64,000 nt of DNA, taken from Paenisporosarcina quisquiliarum. Lineage in GTDB: Bacteria > Bacillota > Bacilli > Bacillales_A > Planococcaceae. The notes below the pieces were generated by a model, which was given only the letters and a program-made list of their open reading frames with translations, was not told the DNA's origin and did no database searches. This document shows, piece by piece, positions 18,109 through 25,919 of the stretch (within the stretch, counting starts at the first letter, position 1; every line of letters starts with the position of its first letter). The stretch lies in NCBI RefSeq assembly GCF_027563315.1, contig NZ_JAMKBJ010000002.1:186001-250000 (forward strand). The letters run 5' to 3'. A program made the position numbers and the translations under genes.

Positions 18109-18863
18109 GACAATGCCCCTTGCCTCGTGCTGATTCGGTCAGCTATTTCACCAAGTACTTCTTTTTGAATGGCAATTAACTGTTGAATACCTTCATCTCC
18201 AAGATCGAGCATTTCATTCAGTTGTTGTCTTGTAAACGTTGCTTCTTCCCCGGTACCTTGAAGTTCCACAAATTGACCAGAACCCGTCTGGATAATATTC
18301 ATATCGACATTTGCCGAAGAATCTTCAATGTAGTTTAAATCAAGAATCGCTCCAAGTTCAGCATCAATTCCTACGCTCGTCGCAGCAAGAAAATCCGTTA
18401 CAGGGAATTCAGGTAGCTGCTTGTCATCTTGTAACTTAGCAATCGCCATCGTCATCGCAACAAATGCACCTGTAATCGATGCTGTACGTGTCCCGCCGTC
18501 TGCCTGGATTACGTCACAGTCAATCCACAATGTACGCTCGCCTAAAGCTTCTAGATTTACGACTGCTCTCAAAGCTCGTCCAATGAGACGTTGAATTTCC
18601 ATCGTACGTCCACCAATTTTGCCTTTTGACGCCTCACGTTGTGTTCGTGAACCTGTCGCTCTTGGAAGCATCGAATATTCAGCCGTGATCCATCCTTTGC
18701 CTTGTCCACGTAAAAAATGGGGTACGCGATCTTCAATCGTTGCTGTACAGATTACTTTTGTCTGTCCTACCGTTATTAATACGGAACCTTCCGGATGTAC
18801 CAAGTAATCCGTCTCGATTTTTACAGGTCTCAGTTGTTTAGCATTTCGTCCATCATGTCTCAT
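18105..18863 (-). CDS. rph: ribonuclease PH
   Basis: Phosphorolytic 3'-5' exoribonuclease that trims tRNA 3' ends; it acts as a hexamer. Hallmarks are [13 protein letters not shown] at the N-terminus, [27 protein letters not shown] (phosphate and RNA binding), [23 protein letters not shown], and the active-site [15 protein letters not shown]. The 252 residues are slightly longer than usual. AAGGAGG precedes the ATG. In B. subtilis gerM lies between racE and rph; here the gap is only 100 bp and holds a terminator, so gerM is missing from this position. Confidence 0.97.
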   Translation of the reverse strand: MRHDGRNAKQLRPVKIETDYLVHPEGSVLITVGQTKVICTATIEDRVPHFLRGQGKGWITAEYSMLPRATGSRTQREASKGKIGGRTMEIQRLIGRALRAVVNLEALGERTLWIDCDVIQADGGTRTASITGAFVAMTMAIAKLQDDKQLPEFPVTDFLAATSVGIDAELGAILDLNYIEDSSANVDMNIIQTGSGQFVELQGTGEEATFTRQQLNEMLDLGDEGIQQLIAIQKEVLGEIADRISTRQGALS

Positions 18864-18926
18864 ATGGTAATTGCCTCCTTATATACATTCGCGCACTTAT
18901 CGTATCACATAAGCTTTAAACGAATC

Positions 18927-18965
18927 AAAACCCGGAAATTCCTTTTACAAGGAATTCCAGGTTTT
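18927..18965 (-). terminator. terminator after racE
   Basis: AAAACCTGGAATTCCTT and AAGGAATTTCCGGGTTTT form a long stem on the minus strand. It overlaps the racE stop by two bases. rph therefore likely has its own promoter within 18864-18926. Confidence 0.8.
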
Positions 18966-19761
18966 ATTGAAATGATATTTGTTGAATCGTTGGGTTTTCG
19001 ATTTCAAGCCATTTCGTAATAATGGTCTTGAACATCGGTATGGAACCTGTTGTATAAAATATGTGTGGCTGCTCGCTTGGTAGTTCTCTTTGCTTCTGGT
19101 AATAGTTGAGGATTGCGTCCACTTCGTCTGCCGTTTCTTCGGCTGATGAAAGAACTTTCACATGCGGACCAACCGCTTGTTCAATATGATCCTGTAATAA
19201 AGGGTAATGTGTACACCCCAAAATTAACGTATCAAATGATTCTTTTTGCAGTGGTTCAAGTGTTTTCTCAACTAAGGCTTTCGCAAAGTCACCTTCATAT
19301 TCGCCACTTTCAACAAGTGGTACGAATGCGGGGCAAGCAAGTGGAACAGTATGACATGAAGACGATAATGCCTTCAAAGCCAACTCGTAAGCACCACTAT
19401 GAATCGTACCTACTGTACCTAAAATACAGACTTCAGAACGTCTTGTTGCTTTTATAGCTGCTCGGGCCCCGGGGAAAATAACCCCTACGACAGGGAACGG
19501 GCAATATTTTTGTAAGGATTCAAGTGCGACCGCTGTTGCTGTATTACACGCGACAACGAGCATTTTTATGGATTGCGCTTTTAGTGCTTCCGCCATTTGC
19601 CATGTGAATTTCCGCACTTCAGTTGCTGAACGCGGTCCATATGGGCATCTCGCTGTATCTCCAATGTAGAGGAATTGCTCATTGGGCAATCGTCGCATAA
19701 GTTCTTTGACAACTGTTAAGCCGCCAACACCTGAATCGATCACGCCGATGGGTGCATTCAC
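18964..19761 (-). CDS. racE: glutamate racemase
   Basis: Provides D-glutamate for peptidoglycan. The two catalytic cysteines are visible in VVACNTATAV and ILGCTHYPLL, with the N-terminal IGVIDSGVGGLTV and the GDTARCPYGPRS signature. The 265 residues match the family. The start is a GTG (MNAPIGVIDSG) preceded by GAGGCG. It follows ysmB by 10 bp and is probably cotranscribed with it. Confidence 0.96.
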   Translation of the reverse strand: MNAPIGVIDSGVGGLTVVKELMRRLPNEQFLYIGDTARCPYGPRSATEVRKFTWQMAEALKAQSIKMLVVACNTATAVALESLQKYCPFPVVGVIFPGARAAIKATRRSEVCILGTVGTIHSGAYELALKALSSSCHTVPLACPAFVPLVESGEYEGDFAKALVEKTLEPLQKESFDTLILGCTHYPLLQDHIEQAVGPHVKVLSSAEETADEVDAILNYYQKQRELPSEQPHIFYTTGSIPMFKTIITKWLEIENPTIQQISFQ

Positions 19762-19771
19762 GAGATTCGCC

Positions 19772-20236
19772 TCAATCCTCTTTCATTTCTACATGAAGTT
19801 TTTGAAGAAGGCTCGACAATTGTTGCACTTCTGACGCATCAAAATCTGTAAGAATATCTTGCAAATAATCTTGACGTTTTTGAATAACTTCTTCAATCAC
19901 GCGCTCGCCTTCTTTTAATAAATGAATGCGAACGACGCGTCGATCTTGCTCATCACGTACACGCATGACAAGTTGGTTCTTTTCCATCCGGTCGACTAAA
20001 TCCGTCGTCGTACTGAATGCCAAATACATTTTTGTCGAAAGATCGCCAATTGTCATGTCCCCATGTTCAAACAACCATTGCAATGCAACGAACTGAGGTG
20101 GCGTTACTGTATAGTTACTTAAAATCTGACGACCTTTTTGTTTGATAATGCCTGATATATAACGAAGCTCTTTTTCCAGGAAAGCTACTTGTTCCTGGTT
20201 ATGGTGAAGTTCCTTGTTCGAAATTTGCTCTGTCAT
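19772..20236 (-). CDS. ysmB: MarR-family transcriptional regulator (YsmB)
   Basis: 154-residue dimeric winged-helix regulator. The DNA-binding core is clear: VTPPQFVALQWLFEHGDMTIGDLSTKMYLAFSTTTDLVDRMEKNQLVMRV, with the wing DEQDRRVVRIHL. Long flanking helices would form the dimer. The gene order gerE-ysmB-racE is the same as in B. subtilis, where YsmB is of unknown role. The ligand and targets cannot be read from the sequence. Confidence 0.9.
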   Translation of the reverse strand: MTEQISNKELHHNQEQVAFLEKELRYISGIIKQKGRQILSNYTVTPPQFVALQWLFEHGDMTIGDLSTKMYLAFSTTTDLVDRMEKNQLVMRVRDEQDRRVVRIHLLKEGERVIEEVIQKRQDYLQDILTDFDASEVQQLSSLLQKLHVEMKED

Positions 20237-20312
20237 GTGCTAAATCCACTCCCTGAATACGTTTACTTGTGTATTCATTGTGACGTTTTTTGCGGAAATT
20301 GGCAAGACCTAC

Positions 20313-20537
20313 TCAGTCTAGTGCTAATTCGCCGAGTCGTAAAAGTTCGAGTATTGCTTGTGATCTCCCGGATACACCCAACTTCTGGATGGTATTCGAG
20401 ATGTGATTTCTCACGGTTTTCTCACTGATTTTGAGTTGAATGGAAATATCTTTCGTTGAATAATCACGCACTAACAATTGAAAAATTTCTCTTTCTCGTC
20501 CGGTTAATAATGAACGATGATGTGCTCGTTCTGACAA
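20313..20537 (-). CDS. gerE: spore coat transcriptional regulator GerE
   Basis: 74-residue protein that is essentially one LuxR-type helix-turn-helix (LLTGREREIFQLLVRDYSTKDISIQLKISEKTVRNHISNTIQKLGV). In Bacillus GerE acts in the mother cell late in sporulation with sigma-K to control coat genes. The start is TTG, 7 nt after AGGAGGGG. The gene sits between ysmA and ysmB exactly as in B. subtilis and supports the view that the organism forms endospores. Confidence 0.93.
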   Translation of the reverse strand: MSERAHHRSLLTGREREIFQLLVRDYSTKDISIQLKISEKTVRNHISNTIQKLGVSGRSQAILELLRLGELALD

Positions 20538-20599
20538 AATACGCCCCTCCTATCCACTCTTCCTTGTAACGTATGTCAGAAGATAAAAGGCGGTGACGG

Positions 20600-21046
20600 C
20601 TAATTGGGTAGGAATAACGATTTTTCTTCTTCCGTCCACGGAAAACCTTTGCCAGTTGTCTTGCTTATCTGCACAATTGTTCCTCTACCTGTGAAAACGG
20701 TCTGCCCTTTTTCGTTTGTTGCATGGTAATGAATATCCACTGAAGAGGAACCCACCGAATCTGCCTTTACATGAATTTGAAGCTTTTCATCAAAGAAAAC
20801 CTGTTTTACATAATCGCATTGTAAGTCCGCAACAACCGGGATTGTCGTCCCATTAGGATCCAGCCAATCATTCATCAAGCCAATGTGCTTGAAATATTCG
20901 ATTCGCGCATACTCGAAATACGAAAAATTATATGTATTGTTCAAATGCCCATACATATCCGTTTCACTGAAACGCACTTGTACGGGTACTGAAAACTTAA
21001 AACCACTTACCCACTGCTCTGGGTCTTGTATATAAGATGCACGCAT
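20600..21046 (-). CDS. ysmA: acyl-CoA thioesterase, 4-hydroxybenzoyl-CoA thioesterase family (YsmA)
   Basis: 148-residue single hot-dog-fold thioesterase, probably cytosolic. The family signature with the catalytic aspartate region appears as VPVQVRFSETDMYGHLNNTYNFSYFEYARIEYF; a DLQCDYVKQVFFDEKLQIHVKADSVG strand block follows. The acyl-CoA substrate is unknown. AAAGGAG precedes the ATG. A FadR-like palindrome lies 32 bp upstream, hinting at control with fatty-acid oxidation. It stands between sdhB and gerE as in B. subtilis. Confidence 0.88.
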   Translation of the reverse strand: MRASYIQDPEQWVSGFKFSVPVQVRFSETDMYGHLNNTYNFSYFEYARIEYFKHIGLMNDWLDPNGTTIPVVADLQCDYVKQVFFDEKLQIHVKADSVGSSSVDIHYHATNEKGQTVFTGRGTIVQISKTTGKGFPWTEEEKSLFLPN

Positions 21047-21077
21047 GATGGAAAACTCCTTTGATTATCGTATTTTA

Positions 21078-21095
21078 TGAATGGTGATTCATTGT
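21078..21095. promoter_or_regulatory. FadR-like inverted repeat upstream of ysmA
   Basis: TGAATGGTGATTCATTGT aligns with the FadR-type operator found at 33436-33453 (TGAATGA-N4-TCATTCA), with differences only at half-site edges and centre. It lies between the ysmA start and the repeat array. Function is inferred. Confidence 0.45.
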
Positions 21096-21159
21096 TAATA
21101 TTATTGTAACAAAGTTTCAATAGATGAGGAAGGATTTGGGAGAGTGGAATTTGTGTGAA

Positions 21160-21270
21160 CTGGGGCAACTTGATTTTGGAGCAACTTTGGCTGTTTTGGA
21201 GCAACTTTCAGGATTTGGGAGCAACTTCTGCACTTTTTGGAGCAACTTTTGGGATTTGGGAGCAACTAAC
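21160..21270. repeat. phased short-repeat array, GGAGCAACT family (six copies)
   Basis: Cores start at 21162 (GGGGCAACT), 21178, 21198, 21218, 21239 and 21259, giving spacings of 16, 20, 20, 21 and 20 bp. Most copies are extended to TTGGGAGCAACTTT. The array lies between the sdhB terminator and ysmA. The same core forms a five-copy array at 30030-30127. Confidence 0.9.
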
Positions 21271-21330
21271 CAATTCCCTCCTAATTCTAAACTCCGTACG
21301 GACGCAACTGTACTCTTCCCTAAACAAAAA

Positions 21331-21359
21331 GCAGCCCCCCGCAAATTGCGGGAGGCTGA
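21331..21359 (-). terminator. terminator after sdhB
   Basis: On the minus strand CAGCCTCCCGC pairs with GCGGGGGGCTG around AATTT, followed by CTTTTTG. Confidence 0.85.
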
Positions 21360-21374
21360 CAAATTAAGCTCTTC

Positions 21375-22148
21375 TTAGTCAACCATGTGGTCGCTTCCGA
21401 AGAAGTTTTTGAACATTTGAACCGTAGTGTCACGGTTTAAAGCTGCGATCGAAGTTGTCAAAGGAATTCCTTTTGGACACGCGACTACACAGTTTTGTGA
21501 GTTACCACAGTTTGCAAGGCCACCTTCACCCATAATAGCGTTCAGGCGCTCGTCTTTGTTCATTGCACCAGTTGGATGCGCATTGAAAAGACGTACTTGT
21601 GATAACGGTGCTGGACCCATGAAGTCTGAACCGCTATTAACGTTCGGACAAGCTTCTAGACATACACCACAAGTCATACATTTTGATAATTCGTAAGCCC
21701 ATTGACGTTTGCGCTCTGGCATACGTGGACCTTCACCAAGATCATACGTACCATCGATTGGAACCCAAGCTTTCACTTTTTTCAATGAATCGAACATGCG
21801 TGAACGGTCTACGATTAAATCGCGTACCACAGGGAATGTTCTCATTGGTTCCAAACGCACTGGTTGTTCCAATTGGTCGATTAGAGCTGTACATGATTGA
21901 CGAGGTCTACCGTTGATGACCATCGAACAAGCACCACAAACTTCTTCCAAACAGTTCATATCCCAGTTTACTGGAGTTGTTAATTTGCCGTCAGCATTGA
22001 TTGGGTTACGGCGAATTTCCATTAAAGCAGAAATAACGTTCATGTTTGGACGATATTCAAGCTCGAACTTTTCCCAATAAGGCGTAGCATCCGTTGTATC
22101 CTGGCGAAGGATCTCGAGAACGACTGTTTTAGTAGCTGTTGCACTCAT
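21375..22148 (-). CDS. sdhB: succinate dehydrogenase iron-sulfur subunit
   Basis: Electron-transfer subunit of complex II on the cytoplasmic face of the membrane. Three cluster motifs are visible: [2Fe-2S] ligands in NCLEEVCGACSMVINGRPRQSC, then CMTCGVCLEACP and CGNSQNCVVACPKGIPL for the 4Fe and 3Fe clusters. The 257 residues fit Bacillus SdhB. It is last in sdhCAB, starting 2 bp after the sdhA stop, with AAAGGGG before the ATG. Confidence 0.97.
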   Translation of the reverse strand: MSATATKTVVLEILRQDTTDATPYWEKFELEYRPNMNVISALMEIRRNPINADGKLTTPVNWDMNCLEEVCGACSMVINGRPRQSCTALIDQLEQPVRLEPMRTFPVVRDLIVDRSRMFDSLKKVKAWVPIDGTYDLGEGPRMPERKRQWAYELSKCMTCGVCLEACPNVNSGSDFMGPAPLSQVRLFNAHPTGAMNKDERLNAIMGEGGLANCGNSQNCVVACPKGIPLTTSIAALNRDTTVQMFKNFFGSDHMVD

Positions 22149-22150
22149 TC

Positions 22151-23911
22151 TTAATGATCCCCTTTCTTCGCTGAATAGTCACGTTTACGTGGAGGAATCA
22201 GAGAAACATCGATATCTTCATAATGGAAGATCGGCGCGCCTGTCGCAGGATCAAACTTCGCCATCGTTGTTTTCATGAATTGCTCATCATTACGCTCTGG
22301 GAAATCCGGTTTGTAGTGAGCTCCGCGGCTCTCATCACGGTTAAGTGCTCCCAGGGTAATTACACGTGCCAAGTATAGCATGTTTTTCAACTGACGCGTA
22401 AATGTCGCACCTTGGTTTGACCATTTTTGAGTGTCGTTGATATTAATGTTGTTATAACGCTCAAGAAGTTCCTGAATTTTTTCATCTGTTGCTTTCAAGC
22501 GGTCGTTGTAACGTACAACTGTTACGTTGTCCGTCATCCACTCACCAAGCTCTTTATGCAACACGTATGCATTTTCAGTACCGTTCAACGCTAATGTGTC
22601 ATCCCACTTTTGTTGTTCAGCAGCGATGTGTGCATCGAAAATCGTTGAAGGCATATCTTCAGCATGCTTATCCAAATTGTTCATATAGTGAACTGCGTTT
22701 GGACCGGCAACCATCCCACCATAAATTGCTGATAGTAATGAGTTTGCTCCAAGACGGTTTGCACCATGTTGAGAGTAATCACATTCACCTGCTGCAAATA
22801 ATCCAGGAATGCTTGTCATTTGATCATAATCTACCCATAATCCGCCCATTGAGTAATGAACAGCCGGGAAAATTTTCATTGGTACTTTACGTGGGTCGTC
22901 GCCCATGAATTTCTCATAGATTTCGATGATTCCACCAAGTTTGATATCCAGTTCTTTAGGGTCTTTGTGAGAAAGATCCAAGTACACCATGTTTTCGCCG
23001 TTAATCCCAAGTTTTTGGTTTACACACACATCGAAAATTTCGCGTGTCGCGATATCACGTGGCACTAAGTTACCGTAAGCAGGATATTTTTCTTCTAGGA
23101 AATACCAAGGTTTTCCGTCTTTATAAGTCCAAACACGTCCACCTTCACCACGAGCTGATTCAGACATCAGACGAAGCTTGTCATCCCCAGGAATCGCAGT
23201 CGGGTGAATTTGAATGAATTCACCATTTGCATAATGTGCTCCTTGTTGATATACAATCGAAGCTGCAGAACCTGTGTTAATAACAGAGTTCGTAGATTTT
23301 CCGAAAATAATACCAGGACCACCAGTAGCCATAATAACAGCGTCTCCGCGGAATGCGCGGATTTCCATTGTTGTTAAGCTTTGTGCCATAACGCCGCGAC
23401 ATACGCCGTCGTCATCAAGAATCGCACCAAGGAATTCCCATCCTTCGTACTTCGTTACAAGTCCGTCAACTTCATAGCGACGTACTTGCTCGTCTAGTGC
23501 GTACAATAATTGTTGGCCAGTTGTAGCGCCAGCAAATGCTGTACGATGGTGCATTGTTCCACCAAAACGGCGGAAGTCCAATAATCCTTCAGGTGTACGG
23601 TTAAACATAACACCCATGCGGTCTAGTAAATGAATGATACTAGGTGCCGCTTCAGTCATTGCTTGTACAGGTGGTTGGTTTGCTAAGAAATCTCCACCAT
23701 ATACTGTATCGTCAAAGTGAATAGCAGGTGAATCGCCTTCACCTTTTGTATTTACAGCTCCATTGATCCCGCCTTGTGCACACACTGAGTGTGAGCGTTT
23801 AACAGGAACTAGAGAAAATAATTCAACAGGCGTGCCTTCTTCGGCCGCTTTAATTGTTGCCATTAAACCGGCAAGACCGCCGCCGACAACAATCAATTTA
23901 CTTTTTGCCAT
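22151..23911 (-). CDS. sdhA: succinate dehydrogenase flavoprotein subunit
   Basis: Oxidises succinate to fumarate with covalently bound FAD. The dinucleotide fold IVVGGGLAGLMATIKAAE opens the protein, the FAD-linking histidine lies in KRSHSVCAQGGINGA, and the active-site regions HPTAIPG, SESARGEGGRVW and RLGANSLLSAIYGG follow. The start is MAKSKLIV, four codons inside the longest frame; it gives 586 residues, as in B. subtilis. A cre-like sequence lies in the 56-bp gap after sdhC. Confidence 0.97.
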   Translation of the reverse strand: MAKSKLIVVGGGLAGLMATIKAAEEGTPVELFSLVPVKRSHSVCAQGGINGAVNTKGEGDSPAIHFDDTVYGGDFLANQPPVQAMTEAAPSIIHLLDRMGVMFNRTPEGLLDFRRFGGTMHHRTAFAGATTGQQLLYALDEQVRRYEVDGLVTKYEGWEFLGAILDDDGVCRGVMAQSLTTMEIRAFRGDAVIMATGGPGIIFGKSTNSVINTGSAASIVYQQGAHYANGEFIQIHPTAIPGDDKLRLMSESARGEGGRVWTYKDGKPWYFLEEKYPAYGNLVPRDIATREIFDVCVNQKLGINGENMVYLDLSHKDPKELDIKLGGIIEIYEKFMGDDPRKVPMKIFPAVHYSMGGLWVDYDQMTSIPGLFAAGECDYSQHGANRLGANSLLSAIYGGMVAGPNAVHYMNNLDKHAEDMPSTIFDAHIAAEQQKWDDTLALNGTENAYVLHKELGEWMTDNVTVVRYNDRLKATDEKIQELLERYNNININDTQKWSNQGATFTRQLKNMLYLARVITLGALNRDESRGAHYKPDFPERNDEQFMKTTMAKFDPATGAPIFHYEDIDVSLIPPRKRDYSAKKGDH

Positions 23912-23941
23912 GATTCTTCTCACTCCTCTTTTTAGTAGTAG

Positions 23942-23955
23942 TCAAGCGCTTTCAA
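23942..23955 (-). promoter_or_regulatory. cre-like sequence between sdhC and sdhA
   Basis: TTGAAAGCGCTTGA on the minus strand fits the CcpA consensus WTGAAARCGYTTW except for one position. Its intercistronic place would suit a roadblock or be coincidental; no promoter is evident beside it. Confidence 0.4.
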
Positions 23956-23967
23956 TTAATATACTTT

Positions 23968-24576
23968 TTACACGAATGCAAGAAGTGCTTGAACGCCAAC
24001 TACTGTCAATGCTAAGAAGATACCTATTGTCACGTAAGTTGAAATTCTTTGTGACGTAGGAGATTGAGTGATACCCCAGCTTACTAGGAATGACCAGATA
24101 CCATTTGCAAAGTGGAAAGTTGCAGTTACAACACCCAGTACATAGAATGCAAACATAAATGGATTCGCTAAAATATCAGCCATCATATTAAAGTTAACTT
24201 CCGCACCCAAAGCTGCTTGGAAACGAGTTTCAAATACATGCCATGCAATGAACACGACAAGGAAAACTCCGGAAAAACGTTGCAAAACAAACATCCAGTT
24301 ACGGAACGTACCGTAGCGTTGTGGATTGTTTTTCGCAGTAAATGCTATGTAGAGACCATAGAATGCATGGAACATTAATGGTAAGAAAATCACAAACCAC
24401 TCTAAGAAAAAGCGGAACGGAAGACTTTCCATAAAATGAGCTGCAGTGTTGAATGACTCTTCGCCTCTAGTTGCGAAATGGTTAACAACGAAATGTTGCG
24501 TCATGAACAATCCTACTGGAATGATTCCAAGTAAAGAATGCAAACGGCGCAAATAAAATTCACGATCTTTCGACAA
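23968..24576 (-). CDS. sdhC: succinate dehydrogenase cytochrome b558 subunit
   Basis: Membrane anchor of complex II; binds two haems and menaquinone in Bacillus. Five hydrophobic helices can be traced, with candidate haem-ligand histidines in TQHFVVNHFA, FHAFYGLYIAF, AWHVFETRF and ATFHFANGIWSF. The start is a TTG (MSKDREFYLRRLHSLLG) about 8 nt after GAGGGGGG. It gives 202 residues, the B. subtilis length; the longer open frame upstream lacks support. It is first in the sdhCAB operon, behind a promoter whose spacer is a palindrome. Confidence 0.95.
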   Translation of the reverse strand: MSKDREFYLRRLHSLLGIIPVGLFMTQHFVVNHFATRGEESFNTAAHFMESLPFRFFLEWFVIFLPLMFHAFYGLYIAFTAKNNPQRYGTFRNWMFVLQRFSGVFLVVFIAWHVFETRFQAALGAEVNFNMMADILANPFMFAFYVLGVVTATFHFANGIWSFLVSWGITQSPTSQRISTYVTIGIFLALTVVGVQALLAFV

Positions 24577-24687
24577 GACTGTTACCCCCCTCAGTACTGA
24601 AAATAGGCAGACAAGATCAGACCTTCGAATGGAACGAAAGCAACATTGACTGCATATCTCATCATGGTACAATATTATGACATGTTT

Positions 24688-24716
24688 ATTGTACTCCCAT
24701 CATAAGGGAGCGTCAA
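24688..24716 (-). promoter_or_regulatory. sdhCAB promoter with palindromic spacer
   Basis: On the minus strand TTGACG (24711-24716) and TACAAT (24688-24693) are separated by exactly 17 bp. That spacer, CTCCCTTATGATGGGAG, is a palindrome with 5-bp arms, a likely repressor site between -35 and -10. The predicted leader to the TTG start is about 105 nt. Confidence 0.75.
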
Positions 24717-24851
24717 GGCAAGGTAGCCCACTACATAAGGCATTTAAATGCAGGTAAATTCTCGTTTCTGCAGCATTTTCACTACCTCGTCCATGAAAAA
24801 TTCTTATATTAAAAAAGTTTGAAGGCAATTTAGCCAGAAAGCGGGATTCAT

Positions 24852-25271
24852 ATGACAATGACAGAGACAAATAAGGTACCCACTTTTGGTTACGAATTAA
24901 TTCGAGATCACGTACTTTCGACAATTTTAGGCAAACATGAAGAGGATATTTTATATTGGGCTGGAAAAGATTTAGCCCGCAAGTTCCAGATGTTTTCCAT
25001 GGAAGAAACGATTTCATTTTTCGAGGAAGCTGGATGGGGACAATTGAAGCTAGAACAGCTTTCAAAGGATGAAGCCTTTTATGTCTTAACGGGCGACCCG
25101 GACGCTCTTCAAATCGACAAACGTTGTTTCCGTCTAGAAGCTGGATTTTTAGCACAGCAACAACAGAAGTTGAGTGGCTTCATGACCGAATGTTTCGAAG
25201 AGAAGTTCGTGAAAAAGAACACAGTCCAATTTCATATTAAATGGGACTTGAAAGAAAAAGTTAACTCCTAG
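24852..25271 (+). CDS. yslB: YslB family protein (DUF2507)
   Basis: 139-residue cytosolic protein of the DUF2507 family, related to V4R-type ligand-binding folds; the biochemical function is not established. Typical features are PTFGYELIRDHVLSTILGKHEEDILYWAGKDLARKF, a central FFEEAGWGQL and a C-terminal CFEEKFVKKNTVQFHIKWD. The ATG follows GCGGG by 6 nt. It is divergent from sdhCAB, as in B. subtilis. Confidence 0.9.
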   Translation: MTMTETNKVPTFGYELIRDHVLSTILGKHEEDILYWAGKDLARKFQMFSMEETISFFEEAGWGQLKLEQLSKDEAFYVLTGDPDALQIDKRCFRLEAGFLAQQQQKLSGFMTECFEEKFVKKNTVQFHIKWDLKEKVNS

Positions 25272-25275
25272 ATAC

Positions 25276-25308
25276 GCATGCACCATTTTAGGTGCATGCT
25301 GTTTTTTT
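25276..25308 (+). terminator. terminator after yslB
   Basis: GCATGCACC and GGTGCATGC pair around ATTTTA and are followed by TGTTTTTTT on the plus strand. Confidence 0.9.
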
Positions 25309-25311
25309 GAG

Positions 25312-25370
25312 CTTTTTCAGACGTGAGCTTTGTTTTTTCAGACGTCACTGCTTTTTTTCAGACGTCAACG
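25312..25370. repeat. phased short-repeat array, TCAGACGT family (three copies)
   Basis: TCAGACGT cores start at 25317, 25338 and 25358 (spacing 21 and 20 bp), each preceded by five to seven T. The array lies between convergent yslB and the DUF1992 gene, directly after the yslB terminator. Confidence 0.85.
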
Positions 25371-25439
25371 TAATAAATTTCGACTGAGCAACCATTCAGT
25401 GACTTCAAGATTACTACTTTTACGACGATTTCAACCAGA

Positions 25440-25479
25440 AAGCGGGCAGACACTTCCAATTGGAGTGTCTGCCCGCTTT
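25440..25479. terminator. bidirectional palindromic terminator
   Basis: AAGCGGGCAGACACTTCCAA pairs with its reverse complement to the right almost without a loop and ends in TTTT. It terminates the minus-strand DUF1992 gene and could also stop transcripts from yslB. Confidence 0.85.
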
Positions 25480-25480
25480 T

Positions 25481-25852
25481 TCAATCCCACTTCAAACGAT
25501 CATCCAATTGGGATTGATATTGTTTAAAGGCACTGCTATTAGTTTTCATGCCTTTTTTCGATAACATTCGGTTCAGTTGTGTAAGTCTTTGATTATACTG
25601 CTGTTCCAGCTCTGTTCTTTCGCGTTGTGTGGCTTTTTTCATTTGACTCTGCAAGTCGCTCATTTCTTCTTTTACAAATTGAGCTTCATCGTCATGTCCC
25701 GAGTTCTTCAAAATGCGCATGATCATACGAATATCTTCTGGATAATGGGCAAATTCATCTGGCGGCAACGGCTTTCCCGCTCCCGGCAAATTGTCAAACT
25801 GTCCTTCACGTTGTGCTTTTTTGATTAAATCCTCCACCATATGCCAGTTCAT
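25481..25852 (-). CDS. DUF1992 (DnaJ-homologue-like) protein
   Basis: 123-residue soluble protein of the DUF1992 family, named for similarity to the eukaryotic DnaJC28 C-terminal region; it has no J domain and no known function in bacteria. The family signature is VEDLIKKAQREGQFDNLPGAGKPLP. A coiled-coil-like segment rich in Gln, Glu and Arg follows (residues 65-100). The ATG start (MNWHMVED) lies downstream of GAGAGG; a GTG three codons earlier is an alternative. It is flanked by its own terminator and by lysC. Confidence 0.85.
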   Translation of the reverse strand: MNWHMVEDLIKKAQREGQFDNLPGAGKPLPPDEFAHYPEDIRMIMRILKNSGHDDEAQFVKEEMSDLQSQMKKATQRERTELEQQYNQRLTQLNRMLSKKGMKTNSSAFKQYQSQLDDRLKWD

Positions 25853-25919
25853 TTCTTTCACTGCCTCTCATGATGATAATGAAACTATTAACCTACTTCC
25901 ATCATACCATGAAATGTTT

